From Pseudomonas syringae (lineage in GTDB: Bacteria; Pseudomonadota; Gammaproteobacteria; Pseudomonadales; Pseudomonadaceae): DNA of 64,000 bases. How positions within the stretch are numbered: position 1 is the stretch's first letter; the number at the start of each line of letters is the position of its first letter. The stretch spans positions 62,001-126,000 of the forward strand of contig NZ_WKEQ01000007.1 in assembly GCF_021605415.1 (NCBI RefSeq). The letters run 5' to 3'. The notes under the pieces were generated by a model, which saw nothing but the letters and a program-made list of their open reading frames with translations, was not told the DNA's origin and did not search any database. This document shows, in pieces, positions 1-10,636 of the stretch. The position numbers and the translations under genes were made by a program.

Positions 1-1406
1 ATGTCGTCCTCGCCCAGGTATTCGCCGCTTTGCACTTCGATGATGACGAGGTCGATCACGCCGGGGTTTTCCAGGCGATGCTTGTGCCCGGCGGCAATGA
101 ACGTCGATTCGTTTTTCGCCACCAGGTGCGTGCCGGTGCCGTTGTTGGTGACCTTGGCCATGCCTTCAACCACGACCCAGTGTTCATTGCGGTGGTGGTG
201 CATTTGCAGCGACAGTTTGGCGCCAGGCTTGACGACGATGCGCTTGATCTTGAAGCGCGGGCCTTCCTCAAGCACGGTGTACGTGCCCCACGGCCGGTTG
301 ACCGTGCGATGCAGGCGATAGGCTTCGTGGGATTTATCCTTGAGCTGCTTGGCCACGCGCCGCACATCCTGAGCGCGGTCGGCATGGGCCACCAACACGG
401 CGTCGGCCGTGTCGATGATGATCAGGTTCTCCACGCCCACCGCCGCCACCAGGCGTTCTTCGCTCTGGACAAAGTTGTTTTTGCTGTCGATGAAAATCGC
501 TTCGCCGCTGGCGCGGTTATGGTTGGCATCGGCCGGCACCAGAGCGGCGACGGCGCTCCACGATCCGATGTCGCTCCAGTCGAAACCGGCGGGCACCACC
601 ACGACTTTGTCCGAGCGCTCCATCAGCGCGTAGTCGATGGAGATGTCGGTGATTTCAGCGAACAGCGTTGCCGACAATTCTTGTTGCAGACAACCGACTG
701 TTTCCACCGGGGCGCTGGCGGCCATGCAGACGCGGGTTTGTTCCAGCAGTTCGGGGGCGTGCAGTTGCAGTTCGGCCAGCACGGTTGCGGTGCTAAAGCA
801 GAACATTCCCGAGTTCCACAGGAAGTTGCCGCTTTCCAGGTAGTGGGTGGCGGTTTGCTGGTCGGGTTTTTCCACGAAGCGCTGCACCATGGCTGCGCCT
901 TGAGCGTCCAGCGGCGCGCCGGTTTCGATGTAACCGAAACCGGTTTCCGGGGCAGTCGGCACCACGCCGAAGGTCACCAGATAGCCATCCTTCGCCAGAT
1001 TCACGGCATGTTCGACGGCCGTCTGCAAAGCGTCTTCGTTAACGATCAAATGGTCAGCGGGCATGACCACCATGATTGCGTCATCGCCATGCAGCGCCTG
1101 CAGCGAAAGGGCCGCCGCAGCGATGGCCGGTGCGGTATTGCGCCCGGTCGGTTCGAGCAAGAAATGCCCGCGATGTCGGCCCAGGTGTGCCTCTTGATAG
1201 TGATCCTTGCTCTGGAAGTAGTACTCGCGATTGGTCACCGTGACAATGTCGCCCCAGCCGTCCAGCAACCCGGCAGCGCGCCGGTAAGTCTTGCCCAGCA
1301 GCGACTGGCCGTCGGGCAGGATCATGAACGGTTTCGGATGGCCCTCGCGAGACACCGGCCACAGACGGGTGCCGGCGCCGCCGGACAGGATCACGGGAAT
1401 CAGCAT
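1..1406 (-). CDS. wbpW: Mannose-1-phosphate guanylyltransferase / mannose-6-phosphate isomerase, partial
   Basis: Bifunctional type II PMI/GMP enzyme that makes mannose-6-phosphate and GDP-mannose, the entry to GDP-D-rhamnose, in the cytoplasm. The first 468 residues are visible; the last dozen or so lie beyond the left end of the window (the family is about 480 residues). The nucleotidyltransferase signature GGAGTRLWP is at residues 9-17, an FVEKP motif lies near the middle, and the C-terminal cupin isomerase domain shows HHHRNEHW with metal-ligand histidines. The ATG lies 3 bases after the gmd stop codon, so the two are co-transcribed. The order rmd-gmd-wbpW matches the A-band (common polysaccharide antigen) locus of P. 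aeruginosa as I remember it; algA/manC are paralogues that sequence alone does not fully exclude. Confidence 0.93.
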   Translation of the reverse strand, partial: MLIPVILSGGAGTRLWPVSREGHPKPFMILPDGQSLLGKTYRRAAGLLDGWGDIVTVTNREYYFQSKDHYQEAHLGRHRGHFLLEPTGRNTAPAIAAAALSLQALHGDDAIMVVMPADHLIVNEDALQTAVEHAVNLAKDGYLVTFGVVPTAPETGFGYIETGAPLDAQGAAMVQRFVEKPDQQTATHYLESGNFLWNSGMFCFSTATVLAELQLHAPELLEQTRVCMAASAPVETVGCLQQELSATLFAEITDISIDYALMERSDKVVVVPAGFDWSDIGSWSAVAALVPADANHNRASGEAIFIDSKNNFVQSEERLVAAVGVENLIIIDTADAVLVAHADRAQDVRRVAKQLKDKSHEAYRLHRTVNRPWGTYTVLEEGPRFKIKRIVVKPGAKLSLQMHHHRNEHWVVVEGMAKVTNNGTGTHLVAKNESTFIAAGHKHRLENPGVIDLVIIEVQSGEYLGEDD

Positions 1407-1409
1407 GGC

Positions 1410-3292
<1,883 letters not shown>

Positions 3293-3718
3293 CCAGCGAC
3301 CCCTTGGTCTTCAGCTTGGGCGCTTTCCCACAGGCTTCAGGGGAATGTCTGTCAGACGTCAGGAAGAACCCGAATGACAATGCGCCAAAGTCGTTGTTGT
3401 AATTATTTGGGTACCAATCTGTTCCAATTTTTCGGCAATTTCAATAAGCCAAATCGTGACTGGTCAGTTCTCGTCAGCGTAGTCCGTTTTTTCACACCCG
3501 ACGGTTCCCGTATCCCTAACGGATGTGTTTAGAATGCCCCTCGTCGCGATCACCCAGGCTCCCCATACGAGTGTCGCAGCCGGGTAGAACTGACCACTAA
3601 AACAAGAACAAAAGACGATCTCCAAGACGCAGGACGAGTGCCGGCAGAGCCGATCCGATCCCACGCTTGGCGGTCATAGTGTGAGGCCGCCGGGATGGCG
3701 GTTTTGCGGCGGGGTGCC
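3293..3718. promoter_or_regulatory. Divergent intergenic region between the rmd operon and the glycosyltransferase operon
   Basis: 426 bases without a convincing gene. The middle (about 3395-3490) is clearly richer in A and T than the flanking genes, as expected for back-to-back promoters of the sugar-nucleotide operon (leftward) and the five-gene modification operon (rightward). Short open frames here lack ribosome binding sites and family resemblance. I could not assign a confident -35/-10 pair. Confidence 0.5.
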
Positions 3719-5278
3719 ATGAATTTCATTCTTTATTCGGACGTCAACGACGCCTCCATCAGCCAGAGTCTAGGGCGTGCGGAGTACAGCTATTACTTCG
3801 TCCTCAAGGCTTATCGCCCGGTGCTTGAAAGCCTTGGGCGCGTGCACGTGGTGTCGTCCATCGCCGAGGTCGATCCGCTTTATCGACAATTGCTCGCCGC
3901 CGGTGAAGACAGCCTGTTCCTGTCCTTCACGCCCCCGCAGAAAACCCCCGACGATCTTGAGTGCCCGACGATTTGCGTGGTGGCCTGGGAGTTCGATTCG
4001 ATCCCGGACGAGGAGTGGGACAACGACCCGCGCCAGAACTGGACGCGCATGCTCGCACGGCAGGGGCGGGTAATCACACTGTCGAGCCACACCGCCGGCG
4101 CCATTCGTCGGGCCATGGGCGACGAGTTTCCGGTGCTGGTGCTGCCGACGCCGTTATGGGAGCGCTTTGCCGACATTCGTGAGCGTCACGTCAGCGCGCC
4201 GGTCAATCGCGGTGCGACGCTGGCGATCAAGGGCTGCATTTTCGACAGTCGGGCGCTGGGGTTGTCTGCCGATGACCTGTTGCCCAAACCGCTGACGGCG
4301 GAGCAACTTGCCGAAATCGAAGCGCTGCGCCCACCACCGTTGACCCTGAAACGGCGATTCATCATTGCCCGCCATTATCTGCACCTGTGGATTGGTAATC
4401 CGCAGCGCAGGGAACCGGCGTCGCGAGTGAAATATCTGCATCACTGGTATTGGGAAGGGATTCGCGATCTCGTTTCGGACACGGCTCACGCCTGGCTTGC
4501 ACAACGCTTGCCGGCCATTGCCGGTGTGCATGAAGTGCCGGTGGCCGAAACGCTGCCGCTGGATTTACCCGACACGTCAAACGTGGTCGAAACCACTGTC
4601 GACGGTGTGGTGTATGTCTCGGTGTTCAACCCGCGCGACGGTCGCAAAAACTGGCATCACCTGGTCACCGCGTTCTGCTGGGCGTTTCGCGAAACCGCTG
4701 ATGCGACGCTGGTGTTGAAGATCACGCAAAACGATCTGGCGTCCTATTACACCGAGCTGATGACCCTGCTCGCGCAGCTTTCACCGTTCGCTTGCCGGGT
4801 GGTGGTCATGCACGGTTATCTGGACGACGAGCAATACGCCCGGCTCTACGAGGCCGCCAGTTTCTATGTGAATGCTTCGCGCTGCGAGGGTTTGTGCCTG
4901 CCGTTGATGGAGTTCATGTCCAGCGGCAAACCGGTGATCGCCCCCAATCACACGGCGATGGAAGACTATATTGATGGCGCCGTGGCCTTCGTCGTCGCGT
5001 CCAGTGAAGAGCTGACCATCTGGCCTCAGGACACCCGCATCGTATACCGCACCCTGCGGCACCGACCGGATTGGGGTTCGCTGAAAAACGCCTATGAAGC
5101 CAGTTACCGGATGGCGAAAAACCAGCCTGAGGATTACCGGCAAATGTCCGTTGCGGCCATTGAACGAATGAACAGTTATTGCGGGTTCGCCCCGGTTCAG
5201 CAGCGTATGGCAGATTTTTTCGGACTGGCTCCGCTGCCCGCCGACACCGCACCTGTGATGGATAACGCGTCATGCTGA
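3719..5278 (+). CDS. Glycosyltransferase, GT4-like, polysaccharide antigen modification operon
   Basis: 519-residue probable retaining glycosyltransferase acting in the cytoplasm on the growing polysaccharide. The C-terminal half shows the GT-B donor-site pattern: VFNPRDGRKNW, then CEGLCLPLMEF (the E-x7-E motif) and GKPVIAP. The start MNFILYSDVND is preferred over an ATG 24 bases upstream because it aligns with the start of the next gene (MLIIIHSETN, both followed by LGR.EYSYYFVLK). It is a tandem paralogue of the next gene but carries an extra basic/aromatic segment near residues 175-285 (KRRFIIARHYLHLW). It is the first of five overlapping genes; the next start lies 7 bases inside it. A P. 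aeruginosa cluster beside the A-band genes (PA5455-PA5459, recalled) has the same composition. Confidence 0.85.
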   Translation: MNFILYSDVNDASISQSLGRAEYSYYFVLKAYRPVLESLGRVHVVSSIAEVDPLYRQLLAAGEDSLFLSFTPPQKTPDDLECPTICVVAWEFDSIPDEEWDNDPRQNWTRMLARQGRVITLSSHTAGAIRRAMGDEFPVLVLPTPLWERFADIRERHVSAPVNRGATLAIKGCIFDSRALGLSADDLLPKPLTAEQLAEIEALRPPPLTLKRRFIIARHYLHLWIGNPQRREPASRVKYLHHWYWEGIRDLVSDTAHAWLAQRLPAIAGVHEVPVAETLPLDLPDTSNVVETTVDGVVYVSVFNPRDGRKNWHHLVTAFCWAFRETADATLVLKITQNDLASYYTELMTLLAQLSPFACRVVVMHGYLDDEQYARLYEAASFYVNASRCEGLCLPLMEFMSSGKPVIAPNHTAMEDYIDGAVAFVVASSEELTIWPQDTRIVYRTLRHRPDWGSLKNAYEASYRMAKNQPEDYRQMSVAAIERMNSYCGFAPVQQRMADFFGLAPLPADTAPVMDNASC

Positions 5279-6564
5279 TCATTATTCATTCGGAAACCAA
5301 CCAGCACACGATCGCCCAAAACCTCGGTCGTTCGGAGTACAGCTATTACTTCGTGCTCAAGGAATACCGTCCGGTGCTTGAACGCCTCGGCCGGGTGGTG
5401 GAAGTCGCCGATCCGCAACGCGAAGTCGATGCGTTGTATCTGGAGTGCCTGGGCCGTGGCGAGCCTTGCGTGTTTTTGTCTTTCTCGCCGCCACATCGCA
5501 CGCCGGTGCATCTGGCGTGCCCGACGCTGCCGGTGTTTGCCTGGGAATTCAGCACCATTCCCAACGAGCCCTTCGACGGCGAGCCGCGCAACGATTGGCG
5601 CACGGTGTTGCGCGCGTGCGGCGCGGCGATCACCCATTCCACCTACACGGTCAATGCTGTGCGTGAAGCCATGGGGCGGGAATTTCCGATTGTCGCGGTG
5701 CCAGCGCCGGTGTGGGATCGCTTTGCTGCCCGGGGCGCGCAATGGCTGGACGGTCCGGTCAGTTTGAAGATCAAAGGCCTGGTCGCCGACAGCCGTCAGC
5801 TCGACGTAAATGCCTTCGGCCCCGCGCATTTGCGACGGGGCCGGGGGATCGATTTTGCTGCGCCAGTGAGTGAACAGGAGCTGGTTCTCGACGGCGTCGT
5901 CTACACCTCGGTGTTCAATCCCGGGGACGGGCGCAAAAACTGGGAGGACATGCTCAGTGCTTTTTGCGTGACGTTTCGCGACGTCGAGGACGCCACGCTG
6001 GTGCTTAAGCTCACGCACCACGACGCCGAACTGGCAATGGCCGACATCCTTCATCACCTGTACAAAAACCAGCCTTACCGCTGCCGCATCGTGTTGATTT
6101 ACGGCTATCTCGCCGACGCCGACTACGAGCGTCTGGTGCAGGCCACCCGGTTTGCGGTCAACAGCTCCTATGGCGAAGGCCAGTGCCTGCCGCTGATGGA
6201 ATTCATGTCCTGCGGCAAACCGGCGGTGGCACCGCGTACTACGGCGATGATTGATTATCTGGATGCGGATAACGCTTTTCTGATCGAATCCACCGACGAA
6301 CTCACGGCGTGGCCTCACGACCCGCGCAAGGCGTTCCGCACGTTGCGCTACGTGACCAATTGGGCGTCGTTGTGCGCGGCGTATCGCGCCAGTTATGAGG
6401 TGGCTAAAAACGATCCCCAGCGTTACGCGCAAATGTCGGCGCATGCGGTCGACAGCCTGCAAGCGTTTTGCAGTCAGGCCGTGGCGGAGCGGCGGCTGAG
6501 TGATTTTCTCGCGCAGTTGTTCGAGCTTCGCGCGGTGTCTGCTGTGGATGCCCCCGGCGCATGA
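5272..6564 (+). CDS. Glycosyltransferase, GT4-like, tandem paralogue
   Basis: 430-residue glycosyltransferase resembling the preceding protein along its whole length but lacking its middle insertion of about 90 residues. Shared elements are LGRSEYSYYFVLKEYRPVLERLGR at the N-terminus (split here as LGRSEYSYYF and VLKEYRPVLE), VFNPGDGRKNW, and the donor-site motif GEGQCLPLMEF with E-x7-E. It starts inside the end of the first gene and its TGA overlaps the ATG of the methyltransferase (ATGA), so the operon is translationally coupled. It probably adds one of the non-rhamnan or cap sugars; the specific sugar cannot be read from sequence. Confidence 0.85.
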   Translation: MLIIIHSETNQHTIAQNLGRSEYSYYFVLKEYRPVLERLGRVVEVADPQREVDALYLECLGRGEPCVFLSFSPPHRTPVHLACPTLPVFAWEFSTIPNEPFDGEPRNDWRTVLRACGAAITHSTYTVNAVREAMGREFPIVAVPAPVWDRFAARGAQWLDGPVSLKIKGLVADSRQLDVNAFGPAHLRRGRGIDFAAPVSEQELVLDGVVYTSVFNPGDGRKNWEDMLSAFCVTFRDVEDATLVLKLTHHDAELAMADILHHLYKNQPYRCRIVLIYGYLADADYERLVQATRFAVNSSYGEGQCLPLMEFMSCGKPAVAPRTTAMIDYLDADNAFLIESTDELTAWPHDPRKAFRTLRYVTNWASLCAAYRASYEVAKNDPQRYAQMSAHAVDSLQAFCSQAVAERRLSDFLAQLFELRAVSAVDAPGA

Positions 6565-7445
6565 TCCGCGCATGGCTGAGGCGGTTATTGCCCGCCGCGC
6601 AACCCGCGCCGATTTCCACGCCGACGCCGTTGACCGCGAACGTTTCGCCCCGGGACGTCGGCCTGCATGACGCCGTACTCGACGGCTGGTTCCGAGGCGA
6701 CAGCGGGGAATTGCTCAAAGGCTTCGCGATCACGGCGCACGACACCTTGCTCGACGTCGGTTGCGGCGAAGGCGTGGCGACCTTGTTTGCCGTGCGTCAG
6801 GGCGCTGCGGTGATCTTCACCGACAGTGAACACGACAAGGTTCGCGACCTCGCACGCCAGGTCGAAGCCCAAAGCACGCGATCCAATCTGGGCCTGGTCA
6901 GCAACAGCTTGCCATTGCCGCTGGCCGATGCGTGCGCGAGCAAAGTGGTGTGCATGGAAGTGCTGGAGCACATCGATCACCCTGAGCCGTTTATGGCCGA
7001 ACTGGTACGCATGGGCAAACCCGGTGCGCAATATTTGCTCAGCGTGCCGGCCCCGGTGGGCGAGCACCTTCAGCAGGGCATCGCCCCGGCCGGCTACTTC
7101 CAGTCACCGAACCATGTGCAGATTTTTACGCCGGAGCGTTTTGCCGCGCTGGTGGAAGATGCCGGGCTGGTGATCGAGCATCGGCAGGCCACGGGATTTT
7201 TCTGGGTCATGGGCATGATCTTTTTCTGGGCCAGTGAGCGCGCCGCAGGTCGTGATCTCGGCGGCGCGGTGCGTGACCGGATCCAGGCGCCATACCCGCC
7301 GCTGATGGAGAGCTGGGCGCGCACCTGGCAAGACTTGCTGGCACAACCGGACGGCGTGGCGATCAAGCAGGTGCTCGACCGGTTCATGCCCAAGAGCCAG
7401 GTCATCATCGCGCGCAAGCCGCTGGATTCCAGGAGTGAAGCATGA
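6561..7445 (+). CDS. SAM-dependent methyltransferase, polysaccharide modification operon
   Basis: 294-residue class I methyltransferase. The SAM-binding motif I is LLDVGCGEGVATLF near residue 68, and the acidic motif II is FTDSEHDK. The N-terminal block GLHDAVLDGWFRGDSGELLKGF is shared almost position for position with the later methyltransferase at 8593, so the two are duplicates flanking the acyltransferase. ATGA overlaps join it to the genes on both sides. It probably O-methylates a sugar of the common antigen (terminal 3-O-methyl-rhamnose is known in P. aeruginosa CPA); the exact target is inference. Confidence 0.85.
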   Translation: MIRAWLRRLLPAAQPAPISTPTPLTANVSPRDVGLHDAVLDGWFRGDSGELLKGFAITAHDTLLDVGCGEGVATLFAVRQGAAVIFTDSEHDKVRDLARQVEAQSTRSNLGLVSNSLPLPLADACASKVVCMEVLEHIDHPEPFMAELVRMGKPGAQYLLSVPAPVGEHLQQGIAPAGYFQSPNHVQIFTPERFAALVEDAGLVIEHRQATGFFWVMGMIFFWASERAAGRDLGGAVRDRIQAPYPPLMESWARTWQDLLAQPDGVAIKQVLDRFMPKSQVIIARKPLDSRSEA

Positions 7446-8599
7446 CGGCCAGTAAACGGATCATGGACATCGAAGTGCTGCGTGCCATCGCAGTGCTCGG
7501 CGTGTTGTTCCATCACATGCAGGGCAGTTTGTTCACCGACCCGGTGCCGTTGCTGGAAAAAATCCACGCGTGGGCACAGCCGTGGTGGGGCGTGGATCTG
7601 TTTTTTGCGATCTCCGGATTCGTCATCGCCCGTAGCCTGATTCCGGCGCTGCGCGGTTGTGAATCCCGTCAGGAATATTGGCAGCAGACGCGCAATTTCT
7701 GGCTGCGCCGGGCATTCCGGTTGTTGCCGTCGGCGTGGTTGTGGCTGGCGCTGATGCTGCTGGCGTGCGTGTTTCTCAATCGCTCCGGCGCGTTCGGCAC
7801 GCTGCACGCCAACCTGCAAGCGACGCTGGCCGGGCTGTTGCAGTATGCCAATTTCAGGTTTGCCGACAGCTTCTTCCATTACGAATACGGCAGCAGTTTT
7901 GTCTACTGGAGCCTGTCGCTGGAAGAGCAGTTTTATTTATTGTTCCCGCTGTTGATTCTGGTCTGTCGCAAGCATCTGGTGTGGGCTTTGCTGGCGCTGG
8001 TCGCGGTGCAATTGTTTACCCTGCGAACGCCGTTGCTGATGGTGGTTCGCACGGATGCACTGGCGCTCGGTGTGTTGTTGGCCATGTGGAGCGCGCAGCC
8101 GAGCTATGCGCGGTGGGAGCCTAGACTCTTGCGCCATCCGTGGCTGGGCATGTCGGCGCTGCTGCTCATCGCGGCACTGCTGAGCTTTATGGCCACGGAT
8201 CGTTTTACCTTCGCCAGTTACCGCATCGGTTCGATTGCCGTGCTCGGTGCGGTGTTGGTGTGGATCGCTTCGTACAACCGCAACTATTTGCTGCCGGCCG
8301 GCGCTTTACAGCGGCTGATGGCTTGGGTCGGCAGTCGCTCGTATGGCATTTATCTGATCCACATCCCGGCCTATCAATTGGTGCGCGAAGTGATTTTTCG
8401 TTTGCAGAGCGCCGGTTTGCCAAGCCCGGCCGGGCATCCAGTGATCACCTTGCTGTTCGCGTTCGGCCTGATCGTGTTGCTGAGCGAACTCAATTACCGC
8501 TTCATTGAAATGCCCATGCGCAACCGCGGCGCCGCGTTGGTCAAACGCCTCGGTACGTCCCGCACCGCCGTCACAACCTCTGGAGCCACCTCATGCTGA
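7442..8599 (+). CDS. Membrane O-acyltransferase, acyltransferase-3 (OafA/YrhL) family
   Basis: 385-residue integral membrane protein of the acyltransferase-3 family, which moves acetyl or other acyl groups onto surface sugars. It starts MDIEVLRAIAVLGVLFHHMQ, with the conserved histidine in FHHMQG after the first hydrophobic segment, followed by about ten transmembrane segments and the family-typical SLEEQFYLLFPLL. There is no C-terminal SGNH domain, so it is the short form. It overlaps the methyltransferases on both sides, which points to O-acetylation of the same polysaccharide that they methylate. Confidence 0.88.
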   Translation: MTASKRIMDIEVLRAIAVLGVLFHHMQGSLFTDPVPLLEKIHAWAQPWWGVDLFFAISGFVIARSLIPALRGCESRQEYWQQTRNFWLRRAFRLLPSAWLWLALMLLACVFLNRSGAFGTLHANLQATLAGLLQYANFRFADSFFHYEYGSSFVYWSLSLEEQFYLLFPLLILVCRKHLVWALLALVAVQLFTLRTPLLMVVRTDALALGVLLAMWSAQPSYARWEPRLLRHPWLGMSALLLIAALLSFMATDRFTFASYRIGSIAVLGAVLVWIASYNRNYLLPAGALQRLMAWVGSRSYGIYLIHIPAYQLVREVIFRLQSAGLPSPAGHPVITLLFAFGLIVLLSELNYRFIEMPMRNRGAALVKRLGTSRTAVTTSGATSC

Positions 8600-9408
8600 G
8601 CCTTTTGAAGAAACTCACGGCGACGACACCCGCGCAGCCCGCCACCCCGGTGGCCAACAAGGTCGATCCGTACATGCTCGGCCTGCACGATGCGATGCTC
8701 AGCGGCTGGTTCAATCAGGAGACCGGCGAGCTGTTCAAAGGCTTCCCGTTGACGGCGGATGACACGTTGCTGGATGTCGGTTGTGGCGACGGTGGCAACG
8801 TGCACTTCTGCGGGATGCGCGGGGCGAAGATCATCATCGCCGACATCGACGGCGCCAAAGTCGAAGCGACTCGCCAGCGTTTGAGCGACACCCCGGCGCG
8901 CAGCGTCGAGTGCCACGTCACCGACTGCAACCCTTTGCCGATCGCCGATGGCACCGCGACACGCGTGGTGTCCACCGAAGTCATCGAGCACGTCGACGAC
9001 CCGGCGCAGTTTCTCGCCGAACTGGTGCGCGTCGGGCAGTCGGGGGCGCTGTACCTGCTGAGCGTGCCGCACCCCAGCTCCGAAGACCTGCAAAAAGACA
9101 TCGCCGCGCCGGAGTATTTCCAGAAGCCCAACCACATTCGCATCATCAGCGAAGAGCAGTTCAAAACGATGGTCAGCGAGGCGGGGCTGGAGATCATCAG
9201 CCATAGCCAATACGGCTTTTATTGGTCGATGTGGATGCTGTTGTTCTGGGAAGCCAAGGTCGATCTCAGCAATCCCGACCATCCGTTGCTCAATCACTGG
9301 GCCGACACCTGGCAAGCGGTGCTCGATTCGCCGCGTGGCGCGCAAATCAAGCAGGCACTGGATGCTGTAGTGGCGAAGAGTCAGGTGATCATTGCCCGCA
9401 AACCCTGA
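8593..9408 (+). CDS. SAM-dependent methyltransferase, paralogue of the 6561 gene
   Basis: 271-residue class I methyltransferase, last gene of the modification operon. Motif I is LLDVGCGDGGNVHF and motif II IIADIDGAKV. The segment GLHDAMLSGWFNQETGELFKGF matches the paralogue at 6561, and both end with the same KSQVIIARKP. The start has GGAG 8 bases upstream and overlaps the acyltransferase by 7 bases. It probably methylates another position, or acts with its paralogue, on the common antigen. Confidence 0.85.
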   Translation: MLSLLKKLTATTPAQPATPVANKVDPYMLGLHDAMLSGWFNQETGELFKGFPLTADDTLLDVGCGDGGNVHFCGMRGAKIIIADIDGAKVEATRQRLSDTPARSVECHVTDCNPLPIADGTATRVVSTEVIEHVDDPAQFLAELVRVGQSGALYLLSVPHPSSEDLQKDIAAPEYFQKPNHIRIISEEQFKTMVSEAGLEIISHSQYGFYWSMWMLLFWEAKVDLSNPDHPLLNHWADTWQAVLDSPRGAQIKQALDAVVAKSQVIIARKP

Positions 9409-9454
9409 TCGCTACATGCTGCGATCAGCCACGGCTTCTGTAGGCAGGGCTTCC

Positions 9455-10636
9455 ATGCGGTTGTTTGTTTTTCTGACAGTGCTGATACTCGGCGGCTGTG
9501 AGCACCCTCCCGCGCCGCCGCTCGATCAGCAACTCTATGTCTGGCAGCGGCAATGGACGCCGGCCCATGAGGCGGCGTTGCGGGACAGTCGCCCGGACTT
9601 TTCAACCCTTCGGGTGTTGGCGTTACAGGCCTTTCCGGGCGCGGGATGGAGCCGGGCATGGATCAACCCGGCGCTGCTGAAAGCCGACGGTCGACCCTTG
9701 GTTGCCGTGGTGCGCCTCGACGGTCAACTCAAGTCGCTGGATCAGCGCGAAGTCACCGCGCAGATCTTGCAAATGCTGGCCGATTGGCAAGCGCAGGGGC
9801 TAACGCTGGCCGGCGTCGAGATCGATCACGACGCCGGCAATGCGCGGCTGTCGGCCTATGCCGAATTCCTGAAACATCTGCGCGCCGCGTTGCCGGCCGA
9901 CTTACCGCTTGGCATCACCGCGCTACCCGCCTGGCTCAACAGTGCGCAATTGCCCGCGCTGTTGGCCGCCGTCGACAGTAGCGTGCTGCAAGTCCACGCA
10001 GTCAGCGACCCTCGGCGCGGTTTGTTCGATCCGCAGCAGGCGCTTAACTGGGCGAAGGCCTGGAGTCGAATCACCGACAAACCGTTCTACCTGGCCTTGC
10101 CGGCCTATGGCGTGGCGTTGATGGCTGACGCTGATGGCGCGCCGGTGGTGGAAAGCGAAGTGCCCCTGGAGCGGGGCGGCGAACGGCGGGAATTGCTCGC
10201 CGATCCGCTGCAACTCAGTCACCTGGCAACAGCGCTGCGCGACGACCGCCCGGCACATCTGGCGGGGCTGATCTGGTTCCGCTTGCCGTTGGCCAATGAC
10301 CGTCGCGCCTGGAGCCTGACGACTCTCGGCGCCGTTGCCCGAGGTGAAGCATTGTCGACCCGACTTGCGCTGACGGTCAGCGAAAAAGACGGCCTCTATG
10401 ACATCAATCTGGTCAATCAGGGTAACCTCGACAGCGCCTGGCCACAGCGTTTGACCCTGACTGCGCAAGGCTGCGAAGGCGCCGACGCGCTGGCCGGTTA
10501 CGCATTGCAACAGGACACGCGCAGGCTTACCTTCACCCGCCTGCGCGAAGGCCGATTACCGGCGGGCGGGCAGCGTGCCATCGGTTGGGCGCGTTGCGCT
10601 CACATTGATCAAGGAGGTTCGCATGTTGACCCGTAA
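9455..10636 (+). CDS. DUF3142-type lipoprotein
   Basis: 393-residue exported protein. The start MRLFVFLTVLILGGC is chosen because it gives a complete lipoprotein signal peptide with lipobox LGGC and has GGCAGGG just upstream; a longer frame beginning at 9392 would bury the signal. The body (LYVWQRQW, VEIDHDAGNARLSAYAEFLKHL, LPAWLNS, PFYLALPAYG) resembles the DUF3142 family, which I associate with a TIM-barrel-like, glycoside-hydrolase-related fold; the family has no firm function. It is followed by the 709-residue exported protein, whose start lies inside its end, so the two are probably a functional pair at the cell envelope. Confidence 0.7.
   Translation: MRLFVFLTVLILGGCEHPPAPPLDQQLYVWQRQWTPAHEAALRDSRPDFSTLRVLALQAFPGAGWSRAWINPALLKADGRPLVAVVRLDGQLKSLDQREVTAQILQMLADWQAQGLTLAGVEIDHDAGNARLSAYAEFLKHLRAALPADLPLGITALPAWLNSAQLPALLAAVDSSVLQVHAVSDPRRGLFDPQQALNWAKAWSRITDKPFYLALPAYGVALMADADGAPVVESEVPLERGGERRELLADPLQLSHLATALRDDRPAHLAGLIWFRLPLANDRRAWSLTTLGAVARGEALSTRLALTVSEKDGLYDINLVNQGNLDSAWPQRLTLTAQGCEGADALAGYALQQDTRRLTFTRLREGRLPAGGQRAIGWARCAHIDQGGSHVDP

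Noticed and set aside
3464..3664. Short leftward open frame in the rmd-glycosyltransferase gap
   Set aside because: No ribosome site, no family resemblance, and it lies in the AT-rich promoter region.
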